Source: CAIVND01 sp035532075 (GTDB taxonomy: Bacteria; Actinomycetota; Acidimicrobiia; Acidimicrobiales; Bog-793). Taken from it: a DNA stretch of 26,857 nucleotides. Below are positions 8,001 to 14,633 of this stretch, one piece after another (position 1 is the stretch's first letter; each line of letters begins with the position of its first letter). Where the stretch lies: NCBI GenBank assembly GCA_035532075.1, contig DATKRV010000047.1:1-26857 (forward strand), read 5' to 3'. The notes below the pieces were generated by a model, which saw nothing but the letters and a program-made list of their open reading frames with translations, searched no databases and had not been told where the DNA came from. Made by a program: the position numbers and the translations under genes.

Positions 8001-8302
8001 AGGTCACCTCCGCACTTTGCACAGACGCGACGCTTCCCGCCTGCACCATCAAATTCATATCGGACTCGCGTTGGACCATCTTTCGAGCAGATCAGTGCGA
8101 CGTTTGCCACAGGAAGCGGCATATCCTTGTCGATGATGCCGCCCTGCATGGTTGCGCCTTGCGCGCGGGTGTGGCGCTTTGCGATATTCACTCCGGCGAC
8201 GAGCACCTTGTTTGCCTTGGGAAACACACGGGTTACCTCTCCGGTCTTCCCACGGTCCTTTCCCGTCAGGACCTGGACGCGGTCTCCCTTGCGGACCTTC
8301 AC
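7997..8302 (-). CDS. rplX: 50S ribosomal protein L24 (uL24)
   Basis: A 101-residue assembly-initiator protein. The N-terminal KOW motif is clear (KGDRVQVLTGKDRGKTGEVTRVFPK). The C-terminal RVCAKCGGDL contains the C-x2-C pair seen in many bacterial L24 proteins. The start is a GTG placed directly after the rplN TGA. It overlaps rplE by 4 nt. Confidence 0.97.
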   Translation of the reverse strand: MKVRKGDRVQVLTGKDRGKTGEVTRVFPKANKVLVAGVNIAKRHTRAQGATMQGGIIDKDMPLPVANVALICSKDGPTRVRYEFDGAGGKRRVCAKCGGDL

Positions 8303-8671
8303 TCAGATCACCTCCGGGGCAAGACTGACGATACGCATGAATCGCTTGTCACGAAGCTCGCGACCGACCGGACCAAAGATGCGCGTCCCACGCGGCTGGA
8401 GCTGTTCGTTGATCAAGACTGCGGCATTCTCGTCGAATCGGATATAGCTTCCGTCGGAACGGCGCTTCTCCTTTTTCGTACGGACGACAACGCAGCGTAC
8501 GACATCTCCCTTTTTCACCGCTGCACCGGGGGCGGCGTCCTTGACCGTAGCGATAAAGACATCACCGATGCTTGCGTAGCGACGACGGGATCCGCCGAGC
8601 ACCTTGATGCACAAAACCTCTTTCGCGCCCGAATTGTCTGCGACTTTGAGACGTGACTCCTGCTGGATCAT
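8303..8671 (-). CDS. rplN: 50S ribosomal protein L14 (uL14)
   Basis: A 122-residue protein at the subunit interface. It matches the family from MIQQESRLKVADNSGAKE to FGPVGRELRDKRFMRIVSLAPEVI with no insertions. It overlaps rpsQ by 4 nt and ends immediately before the rplX GTG. Confidence 0.98.
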   Translation of the reverse strand: MIQQESRLKVADNSGAKEVLCIKVLGGSRRRYASIGDVFIATVKDAAPGAAVKKGDVVRCVVVRTKKEKRRSDGSYIRFDENAAVLINEQLQPRGTRIFGPVGRELRDKRFMRIVSLAPEVI

Positions 8672-8955
8672 CGCGCACGCTCGATGATCTCAACGAGGCG
8701 CCAGCGCTTCAGCTTCGAAAACGGACGGGTCTCCTGAACGCGCACCCGGTCACCAATTGCAGCCTGGTTCTCTTCATCGTGGACGTAGAGCCGCTTCGTG
8801 CGCTGCACCGTCTTTGAATAGCGCGCATGGCGCACGCGATCGACGACAGCGACGACCGCCGTCTTGTTCATGCCATTGGAGACGACGGTACCCTCTCGTA
8901 CCTTGCGTCCATTGTGACGCTCCGCTGGCACTACAGCCTCTGCGCTGTCGGCCAT
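8668..8955 (-). CDS. rpsQ: 30S ribosomal protein S17 (uS17)
   Basis: A 95-residue 16S-rRNA-binding protein with an OB fold. The core (GTVVSNGMNKTAVVAVVDRVRHARYSKTV...) and the ETRPFSKLKRWRLVEIIERAR ending are characteristic. About 15 extra N-terminal residues precede the core, common in Actinobacteria. The start ATG shares one base with the rpmC stop (TAATG). Confidence 0.97.
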   Translation of the reverse strand: MADSAEAVVPAERHNGRKVREGTVVSNGMNKTAVVAVVDRVRHARYSKTVQRTKRLYVHDEENQAAIGDRVRVQETRPFSKLKRWRLVEIIERAR

Positions 8956-9212
8956 TACTCCTCCTCCGTTGCCTTCGCCGGTGAACGGCGGGCGTTCTTC
9001 ACGGCCCCGATGGGCCTGTCAATGTGTGCTGCCTCGTGCAAAAGCGTCAGCAAGCGCGCAATCTCGCGACGAACCACGGTGATGCGGGTGATGTTGTCGA
9101 GACGGCCAGTGGCGAGTTGAAAACGGAGGTTGAAGAGCTCCTTGCGCGCCTCTTCGAGGCGCTGGTTCAACTCGGGAAGGTCATGTTCGCGAAGTGCATG
9201 GGCCTTGGTCAT
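8955..9212 (-). CDS. rpmC: 50S ribosomal protein L29 (uL29)
   Basis: An 85-residue, largely helical protein at the tunnel exit. The family core LREHDLPELNQRLEEARKELFNLRFQLATGRLDN...RREIARLLTLL occupies residues about 7-60. A tail of about 25 residues (DRPIGAVKNARRSPAKATEEE) makes it longer than the usual 60-70. It shares one base with each neighbour: TGATG with rplP and TAATG with rpsQ. Confidence 0.95.
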   Translation of the reverse strand: MTKAHALREHDLPELNQRLEEARKELFNLRFQLATGRLDNITRITVVRREIARLLTLLHEAAHIDRPIGAVKNARRSPAKATEEE

Positions 9213-9640
9213 CAGCTCTGTCCCTCCCCTGTGCCCATCCCATGACGGACCACAAAGCGCGCCTTCATGGGTAGCTTCTGGATCGCTCGGTCCATTGCCG
9301 AACGGGCAAGTGCCTCGTCAACACCGGAGAGCTCGAAGAGGATGCGGCCAGGCTTTACCACGGCAACCCAGTGCTCCGGGTTTCCCTTGCCAGAGCCCAT
9401 TCTCGTCTCGGCGGGCTTTTGCGTGACAGGCTTGTCCGGGAAGACCCGGATCCACACCTTGCCACCACGGCGTACGTGACGGGTCATCGCGATACGGGCG
9501 GCCTCGATCTGACGGGCGGTCACCCAGGCAGGCTCAAGCGCCTGGATCCCGTAGTCACCAAAATCAATGGTCTCGCCACCCTTTGCCGCGCCCGTCATTC
9601 GCCCGCGATGCTGCTTGCGGTGCTTGACCTTCTTTGGCAT
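9212..9640 (-). CDS. rplP: 50S ribosomal protein L16 (uL16)
   Basis: A 142-residue protein close to the A-site tRNA elbow. It begins MPKKVKHRKQHRGRM and contains the conserved KPAETRMGSGKGNPEHWVAVVKPGRILFE segment. The open frame extends upstream into rpsC, but the ATG at 9640 is where the family starts; it lies 7 nt beyond the rpsC stop. Confidence 0.98.
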   Translation of the reverse strand: MPKKVKHRKQHRGRMTGAAKGGETIDFGDYGIQALEPAWVTARQIEAARIAMTRHVRRGGKVWIRVFPDKPVTQKPAETRMGSGKGNPEHWVAVVKPGRILFELSGVDEALARSAMDRAIQKLPMKARFVVRHGMGTGEGQS

Positions 9641-9647
9641 CAGCACC

Positions 9648-10604
9648 TCAATCCACATCCTTTCGGAAGTGCGGAGCTTCGTGATGCTGGTCGCTCGTGC
9701 GACGCTCGATCTCTTCCTCTTCGCTGAGCAACTTCTCGAGTGCATCATCAACCGGAGGTGTTACGGGAAGGAGCGGCTCGTTCGCGAGTAGCTCGTCATT
9801 GTCACCGATTGTCGCAGCAAGCGCAGCGGAGTCAATCGAGCTACCGGGCTCCCCGAGCCCGGGACGCCGCCGGCCACCACCGGCCGAGATGATGCGACGC
9901 GGGCGCGGCTCACCAGAGGTCTCGCCGACGGCCATCGCAGCCTCGCGGCCGATCTTCTCCTCCGTACTGACCTTGTAGGGCAAGATATCGCCCTTATAGA
10001 TCCAGACCTTGATCCCGACACGTCCTGTCGAGGTCCTCGCCTCGCGAAATCCATAGTCGATGTCTGCGCGGAGCGTGTGCAATGGAACGCGGCCCTCACG
10101 GTAGGACTCGCGCCTCGCCATCTCGGATCCACCAAGTCGTCCCGAGCACTGCACGCGCACACCGAGCGCTCCCGCCTTTTGTACCGTCTGGATCGCGCGC
10201 TTCATCGCCCGACGAAAGCTGATGCGTCGGGCAAGCTGATCGGCGATTCCCTGCGCAATGAGCGCCGCATCGAGCTCGGGCTGCTTGATCTCCTGGATAT
10301 TGAGCTGAATGTTTGCGTTCTTTGTAAGACGCGCAAGATATCGCCGCAGACGGTCGGCCTCGGCGCCTCGGCGACCGATGACGATGCCCGGACGCGCGGT
10401 GTGCACGTCGACACGCAGGCGGTCACGGGTTCGTTCGATCTCGATGCGACTCACGGCGGCAGCTTCAAGCTGGCCCATCAGGTAGTCGCGAATCTTCCAG
10501 TCCTCGATCACGGTGTCTTGGTAGTTGCGGTCCTCGAACCAGCGCGACTTCCAGTCAGTCGTGATCCCGAGACGGAACCCATACGGGTTTACCTTCTGGC
10601 CCAT
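9648..10604 (-). CDS. rpsC: 30S ribosomal protein S3 (uS3) with long C-terminal extension
   Basis: A 318-residue protein at the mRNA entry site. The N terminus MGQKVNPYGFRLGI, the KH-domain loop GIVIGRRG (73-80), and the C-terminal domain ending GRVGIKVWIYKGDILP (about 194-209) are normal. Bacterial S3 is usually 210-235 residues; here about 110 residues follow. They comprise a Gly/Arg-rich part (GEPRPRRIISAGGGRRRPG, about 231-249) and an acidic part (LEKLLSEEEEIERR, about 289-302). Other actinobacterial S3 proteins have C-terminal extensions too, but usually shorter. The start shares one base with the rplV stop (TGATG). Confidence 0.97.
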   Translation of the reverse strand: MGQKVNPYGFRLGITTDWKSRWFEDRNYQDTVIEDWKIRDYLMGQLEAAAVSRIEIERTRDRLRVDVHTARPGIVIGRRGAEADRLRRYLARLTKNANIQLNIQEIKQPELDAALIAQGIADQLARRISFRRAMKRAIQTVQKAGALGVRVQCSGRLGGSEMARRESYREGRVPLHTLRADIDYGFREARTSTGRVGIKVWIYKGDILPYKVSTEEKIGREAAMAVGETSGEPRPRRIISAGGGRRRPGLGEPGSSIDSAALAATIGDNDELLANEPLLPVTPPVDDALEKLLSEEEEIERRTSDQHHEAPHFRKDVD

Positions 10605-11308
10605 CAGTTGCTCTCTTCCTCGGGCGAGATCTCACCTGTAGCGGCCTCTGGGCTCTCACCCTTGACCTGTTCAACACCATCGTTGACTATCTCATCGTCC
10701 TGAACGTCCTGAACGTCCTGATCGTCGCCCACCGCCTCCACGTCGGGAACATCGGTCGGCTCGATCTCACCTGAATCTTCGGTCTGACCATCGGGTTGCA
10801 CCGATGTCTCGTCAAAGGCCGAGCTGGCCTCACCCTCATTGATCGTCTCCTGTGATCGCTTGCGACCACGACGGGCGCCCGCAACTCGACGGGCGCGCAT
10901 CTCCGCGGCATTTGCCGCCGCCCGCGCCCTACGGCGGAGGATCTGCTCATCGGGCATCCTCGTCAGGATGAGCGTGATATGACACGAACGCTTGCGGATG
11001 CGCGTCGCGCGCCCTCGTGCACGCGGTCGCCAGCGCTTGAGGGTTGCGCCCTCATCTGCAAAGGCAGTCGCGATATACATCTCGGAAGAGTCGAGGCCGT
11101 CGTTGTGCTCGGCGTTTGCCGCGGCACTCTTTAACAGCTTGAGGACGACTGGGGCAGCCGCTCGCTCGGTGTGCTCGAGCACCTCCGCGGCGCGCACGCA
11201 GTCCATGCCGCGTACAAGGTCGAGCACCTCGCGAACCTTATAACTCGACATGTTGCAGTGCCGTAGCACGGCGCGAGTCCCGGGATGTTCGTTGGTCTTT
11301 GTCGACAT
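10604..11308 (-). CDS. rplV: 50S ribosomal protein L22 (uL22) with long acidic C-terminal tail
   Basis: A 234-residue protein, about twice the usual 110-120. Residues 1-118 are a complete L22: RAVLRHCNMSSYKVREVLDLVRG, KLLKSAAANAEHN, and the tunnel-lining hairpin ending SCHITLIL. A basic segment follows (120-152, rich in Arg and Ala). The last 82 residues (153-234) contain 28 Asp/Glu and one Lys, and include a QDVQDVQDD repeat encoded by a 9-bp tandem repeat. The open frame extends further upstream, but the start at 11308 fits the family and lies 1 nt beyond the rpsS stop. Confidence 0.96.
   Translation of the reverse strand: MSTKTNEHPGTRAVLRHCNMSSYKVREVLDLVRGMDCVRAAEVLEHTERAAAPVVLKLLKSAAANAEHNDGLDSSEMYIATAFADEGATLKRWRPRARGRATRIRKRSCHITLILTRMPDEQILRRRARAAANAAEMRARRVAGARRGRKRSQETINEGEASSAFDETSVQPDGQTEDSGEIEPTDVPDVEAVGDDQDVQDVQDDEIVNDGVEQVKGESPEAATGEISPEEESN
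10697..10723 (-). repeat. 9-bp tandem repeat inside the L22 acidic tail
   Basis: Three consecutive units on the plus strand: gtcctgaac, gtcctgaac, gtcctgatc, followed by a partial gtc. Being a multiple of three, the array keeps frame and encodes QDV-QDV-QDD. It suggests growth of the tail by slippage or unequal duplication. Confidence 0.85.
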
Positions 11309-11309
11309 A

Positions 11310-11588
11310 TCAGCGCCTCGCGGTCCGCTCTTGCCCGGCATGGAAACGGAAGGTACGGGTAGGGGCGAACTCGCCAAGCTTGTGTCCGACCATCGACTCG
11401 GTGATGTACACCGGTACGTGCTTGCGACCATCATGCACCGCGATGGTGTGACCCACCATGTCGGGAATGACCGTGGAACGGCGCGACCAGGTCTTGATCA
11501 CGCGCTTCTCGTTTGCCGCGTTGAGTACATCGACCTTCTTCAATAGATGGTCGTCAACGAACGGACCCTTCTTTAGACTGCGTGGCAT
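11310..11588 (-). CDS. rpsS: 30S ribosomal protein S19 (uS19)
   Basis: A 92-residue protein of the small-subunit head. It matches from MPRSLKKGPFVDDHLLKKV through RRSTVIPDMVGHTIAVHDGRKHVPVYITESMVGHKLGEFAPTRTF. Length is normal. The longer open frame upstream is rejected because the family begins at this ATG, 20 nt after rplB. Confidence 0.98.
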   Translation of the reverse strand: MPRSLKKGPFVDDHLLKKVDVLNAANEKRVIKTWSRRSTVIPDMVGHTIAVHDGRKHVPVYITESMVGHKLGEFAPTRTFRFHAGQERTARR

Positions 11589-11608
11589 GCGACCCTCGCT
11601 CGGCTGAC

Positions 11609-12445
11609 TTAGCGCCGTGCGCCGCGGGTGCGGCGACGACGGACAATGAGTTGATCGGACTTCTTCTTGCGCGAACGGGTGCGGCCCTCGGGTTTGCCCC
11701 ATGGCGAAACCGGGTGACGGCCACCGGATGTCTTTCCCTCGCCACCACCGAGTGGGTGATCGACCGGGTTCATTGCAACTCCACGGGACTGCGGACGGAC
11801 ACCCTTCCAGCGGTTCCTCCCCGCCTTTCCGATTGAGATCAGCTCCGCCTCGGCATTGCCGATCTCACCGATCGTCGCGCGACAGTCAATAGGCACCCTG
11901 CGCATTTCGGTCGAGGGGAGCCGCAGCGTTGCATACGCGCCCTCTTTGGCAACGAGCTGCACGCTCATACCTGCGGCGCGGGCCATCTTGCCGCCCCCAC
12001 CGGGACGTAGCTCAACGCTGTGAATCACGGAACCGACCGGGATGTAGCGCATCGGGAGGGCATTTCCCGGGCGGATGTCTGCGCCATGACCAGACTCGAG
12101 CATGTCACCGACCGATACGCCCCGGGGAGCAAGGATGTATCGCTTCTCACCATCGAGGTAGTGCAACAGCGCGATCCGCGCGTTTCGGTTTGGGTCATAT
12201 TCAATCGCCGCGACCCTGGCTGGCACGCCATCCTTGTTGCGCCAGAAATCGATAATGCGATACTGGCGCTTGTGTCCCCCACCGCGATGACGCGAGGTCT
12301 TGCGGCCATAGCTGTTGCGCCCCCCGGTCTTTGGAAGTGGGGTCACCAGCGTCCGCTCGGGACGGTCCTTGGTGATCTCGGAGAAGTCCGAAACCGACTG
12401 GAACCGACGACCGGCGCTCGTCGGCTTGCGCTTACGCACTGCCAT
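11609..12445 (-). CDS. rplB: 50S ribosomal protein L2 (uL2)
   Basis: A 278-residue 23S-rRNA-binding protein needed for subunit association and peptidyl transfer. Landmarks are GRKTSRHRGGGHKRQYRIIDF, the RNA-binding core, and the C-terminal GVAMNPVDHPLGGGEGKTSGGRHPVSPWG, which includes the conserved His of the peptidyl-transferase region. AGGAG lies 8 nt before the ATG. Length and order are normal. Confidence 0.98.
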   Translation of the reverse strand: MAVRKRKPTSAGRRFQSVSDFSEITKDRPERTLVTPLPKTGGRNSYGRKTSRHRGGGHKRQYRIIDFWRNKDGVPARVAAIEYDPNRNARIALLHYLDGEKRYILAPRGVSVGDMLESGHGADIRPGNALPMRYIPVGSVIHSVELRPGGGGKMARAAGMSVQLVAKEGAYATLRLPSTEMRRVPIDCRATIGEIGNAEAELISIGKAGRNRWKGVRPQSRGVAMNPVDHPLGGGEGKTSGGRHPVSPWGKPEGRTRSRKKKSDQLIVRRRRTRGARR

Positions 12446-12456
12446 CGTTCGCTCTC

Positions 12457-12744
12457 CTAGCTCTCAAAAAGTTCGATGCGGTCTTCGCCCCTGAGGCGAA
12501 CGATCGCACGTTTGGTATCGGACCGACGCCCAAAGGTGGCCTGGCGGCGGTTGCGCTTGCGCTTACCCTTGCGGTTCAGCGTGTTGACACTTTCGACCCG
12601 GACACCGAAGGCTGTCTCGACCGCCTCGCGTATCTCGACCTTGGAGGCGCGCGGGTCGACCACGAACACGTAGGCACCCTGATCCATGAGGGCATAGGAC
12701 TTCTCCGAAATCACGGGCTTGATCAGAACACTGCGCTCAGCCAT
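12457..12744 (-). CDS. rplW: 50S ribosomal protein L23 (uL23)
   Basis: A 95-residue protein at the tunnel exit, the docking site for trigger factor and SRP. Core: LIKPVISEKSYALMDQGAYVFVVDPRASKVEIREAVETAFGV, followed by the basic loop GKRKRNRRQATFGRRSDTKRAIV. Two starts are possible, GTG at 12747 and ATG at 12744. I chose the ATG because it shares a base with the rplD stop (TGATG), a junction repeated through this operon. Confidence 0.96.
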   Translation of the reverse strand: MAERSVLIKPVISEKSYALMDQGAYVFVVDPRASKVEIREAVETAFGVRVESVNTLNRKGKRKRNRRQATFGRRSDTKRAIVRLRGEDRIELFES

Positions 12745-13388
12745 CACGCCTCTTTCGATCCAGGCAGCGTGTGATCTGCAAAGACGACCACATCTGCATT
12801 CAACACGTCATAGGTCGTCAGTTGGTCCGCATGTGCAGTGATCACCCTGGGAAGGTTGGCAAACGACCTCTTTGCGTTGTTGTCCTCGCGCCCCACAACA
12901 ACCAGAACCTTGCCATTCGCGTCGACCGCCTCAAGCAGGGCAATCGCCGTCTTGGTCCTTGGTACTTCGAAGTCGAACGACTCGACAAGACGCAACGATC
13001 CGTTGCGAGCATGATCAGAGAGCACACAGCGAAGCGCCTGCTGGATCATCTTGCGCGGCGTCTTTTGCTCGTAGGAGCGGGGCTTGGGTCCGAGTGCGAT
13101 TCCACCGCCGGTGTAGTGGGGCGCGCTGATCGTGCCCTGGCGGGCGTTGCCGGTACCCTTCTGGCGATAGGGCTTTGCACCGCCTCCGGAGACCTCGGAC
13201 CGGGTCTTCGTGCTCTGGGTGCCCGCACGGATTCCGGCGAGATAGGCCGTGACGACCTGGTGAACGAGGGGAACATTGACCGCGACGGAAAAGATCGCCG
13301 GGTCAAGAGTCACCTTGTCGAGCACCTCTCCGGTGAGCGAACGGCGCTCCAGTTCGATCGGAGCAAGCGCGGTATCGGTCGTTGTCAT
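12744..13388 (-). CDS. rplD: 50S ribosomal protein L4 (uL4)
   Basis: A 214-residue protein with a globular domain and a tunnel-lining loop. The loop sequence TRSEVSGGGAKPYRQKGTGNARQGT and GPKPRSYEQKTPRKMIQQAL are diagnostic. In E. coli L4 regulates its own S10 operon through the leader RNA; the long structured leader upstream of rplC (14030 to about 14250) is a natural place to look for something similar. It overlaps rplC by 4 nt. Confidence 0.98.
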   Translation of the reverse strand: MTTTDTALAPIELERRSLTGEVLDKVTLDPAIFSVAVNVPLVHQVVTAYLAGIRAGTQSTKTRSEVSGGGAKPYRQKGTGNARQGTISAPHYTGGGIALGPKPRSYEQKTPRKMIQQALRCVLSDHARNGSLRLVESFDFEVPRTKTAIALLEAVDANGKVLVVVGREDNNAKRSFANLPRVITAHADQLTTYDVLNADVVVFADHTLPGSKEA

Positions 13389-14029
13389 GACCTGCCTCCC
13401 TTGATCGCGCCGCGAATCACCACAAGTCCTCCGCGAGGGCCTGGAACCGCACCCTTGACGAGGATGATCTCACGCTCGGGATCTGCGCTGACGACCTCGA
13501 GGTTGAGCGTTGTCACGCGTTCGTGTCCCATGTGACCTGCCATCTTCGTACCCTTGAACACGCGCGCCGGCGTAGCGCAGGCGCCGATTGAGCCGGGAGC
13601 GCGGTGGTGCTTGTGGTTACCGTGCGAGGCGCCCTGCCCGGAGAAGTTGTGCCGCTTCATTCCGCCGGCGAAGCCCTTGCCCTTCGAGATCGCCGTCACA
13701 TCGACCAACTCTCCGGCCTGCAGAAGACTCGCGTCGATCTCCTGACCGACGCTGTACTCACTGGTGTCATCGACGCGCAGCTCGATCAGGCGGTGGCCGG
13801 GCTCAACCGAGTGGGCCGCAAAGTGACCCTGGGCTGGCCTGGTCAGCTTCGCCGCCCGGCGCAGGCCATAGGTCACCTGGAGCGCGGAGTATCCCTCGCG
13901 CTCTGGCGTCTTGACCTGTACCACGCGTATCGGCGACACCTTGACCACAGTCACTGGTATGGCACGGTGTTGCGCGTCAAACACCTGGGTCATGCCGACC
14001 TTCTCGCCGACGATCGCCTTGGTTGCCAT
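13385..14029 (-). CDS. rplC: 50S ribosomal protein L3 (uL3)
   Basis: A 214-residue early assembly protein near the peptidyl-transferase centre. Landmarks are IVGEKVGMTQVFD, KGKGFAGGMKRHNFSGQGASHGNHKHHRAPGSIGA and GTKMAGHMGHERVTTLNLEVV. It is the first gene after the 276-nt structured gap and probably the first gene of its own transcript. Only a weak GA-rich ribosome-binding site precedes the ATG. Confidence 0.98.
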   Translation of the reverse strand: MATKAIVGEKVGMTQVFDAQHRAIPVTVVKVSPIRVVQVKTPEREGYSALQVTYGLRRAAKLTRPAQGHFAAHSVEPGHRLIELRVDDTSEYSVGQEIDASLLQAGELVDVTAISKGKGFAGGMKRHNFSGQGASHGNHKHHRAPGSIGACATPARVFKGTKMAGHMGHERVTTLNLEVVSADPEREIILVKGAVPGPRGGLVVIRGAIKGGRS

Positions 14030-14140
14030 CGTGTGCTCGTCTCTTTCGTCATCGAACGATTGCTCCGGATGTGACCAGCCCGCATCAGCCAGCAGGTCGT
14101 GGAACCGCTGTGCGAATCACAGGTCCCGTACTCATAGCTA

Positions 14141-14168
14141 CGCTCCGCTCGGAGATCCGGGCGGAGCG
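14141..14168 (-). promoter_or_regulatory. Two competing stem-loops in the rplC leader
   Basis: CGCTCCG (14141-14147) can pair with CGGAGCG (14162-14168), a 7-bp stem. Alternatively CTCCG (14143-14147) can pair with the nearer CGGAG (14150-14154), although the 2-nt loop makes this short form strained. The two use the same strand and exclude each other, as in attenuator-like switches. Confidence 0.4.
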
Positions 14169-14184
14169 CACGTGCGTTTGCCGA

Positions 14185-14208
14185 GTGGTCCCCCAAAAAC
14201 TGGGGCAC
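14185..14208 (-). promoter_or_regulatory. Bulged stem-loop in the rplC leader
   Basis: In the minus-strand RNA, GTG-CCCCA (14208-14201) pairs with TGGGG and CAC (14195-14185) around a T-rich loop, with a short bulge on the 3' side. It could be a structural element of the leader; a run of U in the loop rather than after the stem argues against a terminator. Confidence 0.4.
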
Positions 14209-14233
14209 GCCCGGACGTCGTGCTGATCGTGTT

Positions 14234-14249
14234 CTGTCCAGTAGGACAG
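14234..14249 (-). promoter_or_regulatory. Perfect 6-bp stem with tetraloop at the predicted start of the rplC transcript
   Basis: CTGTCC (14234-14239) and GGACAG (14244-14249) flank a 4-nt loop. Outer arms GTTCT and AGAAC (14231-14235 and 14254-14258) extend an imperfect dyad into the -10 box. It may be a 5'-terminal RNA stem, or a DNA operator overlapping the promoter. Confidence 0.45.
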
Positions 14250-14256
14250 GGATAGA

Positions 14257-14265
14257 ACTATAGCA
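14257..14265 (-). promoter_or_regulatory. Candidate extended -10 promoter for rplC and downstream genes
   Basis: The minus strand reads TGC-TATAGT, matching the extended -10 pattern TGn-TATAAT at all but one position. No good -35 hexamer lies 16-18 nt upstream, which extended -10 promoters tolerate. A start near 14250 would give a leader of about 220 nt. Confidence 0.5.
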
Positions 14266-14270
14266 CGGGC

Positions 14271-14289
14271 AAAACATCCCCTTCGGGGG
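14271..14289 (-). terminator. Weak terminator-like hairpin downstream of rpsJ
   Basis: In the minus-strand RNA, CCCC (14289-14286) and GGGG (14281-14278) form a short GC stem with a 4-nt loop, followed by AUGUUUUG. It lies 17 nt past the rpsJ stop and just upstream of the -10 box. The stem is short, so termination would be partial at best. Confidence 0.35.
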
Positions 14290-14305
14290 CCGCCTCACCC
14301 GCAGG

Positions 14306-14623
14306 CTAAGCGGTCTGGATCTTGATCTCGATGTCTACGCCCGCCGGGAGATCGATCCGCTGGAGTGAATCAACCGTCTTTGGGGTGTGGTCGATGATGT
14401 CCACGAGACGCTTGTGGATGCGCATCTCGAAGTGCTCACGCGAGTCCTTGTGCTTATGTGGCGACCGGATCACCGTGTAACGGTGCCTCTCGGTCGGAAG
14501 TGGGATCGGCCCACGAATCGTCGCCTGAGTGCGCAGCACCGTCTCGACGATCTTTTTCGTCGACTGGTCTACGACTTCGTGGTCATAGGCCTTCAGGCGG
14601 ATGCGAATTCGCTGACCTGCCAT
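14306..14623 (-). CDS. rpsJ: 30S ribosomal protein S10 (uS10, NusE)
   Basis: A 105-residue protein of the small-subunit head that also acts as the antitermination factor NusE. It matches from QRIRIRLKAYDHEVVDQSTKKIVETV through GPIPLPTERHRYTVIRSPHKHKDSREHFEMRIHKRLVDI. It lies 10 nt after tuf, so it belongs to the str transcript, and is cut off from rplC by 276 nt with a terminator-like hairpin and a promoter. This differs from E. coli, where rpsJ opens the S10 operon. Confidence 0.98.
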   Translation of the reverse strand: MAGQRIRIRLKAYDHEVVDQSTKKIVETVLRTQATIRGPIPLPTERHRYTVIRSPHKHKDSREHFEMRIHKRLVDIIDHTPKTVDSLQRIDLPAGVDIEIKIQTA

Positions 14624-14633
14624 GAATCGATAC

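Larger units (their letters stand above)
14030..14250 (-). promoter_or_regulatory. Candidate structured 5' leader of the rplC (S10) operon
   Basis: About 220 nt between the predicted transcription start and the rplC ATG hold no gene but several stem-loops: one near the start (14249-14234), one over 14208-14185, and two mutually exclusive pairings around 14168-14141. Ordinary spacers in this operon are 0-75 nt. Leader-mediated control by a ribosomal protein (L4 in E. coli) is known for S10 operons, though there the leader precedes rpsJ. Function here is inferred. Confidence 0.5.
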
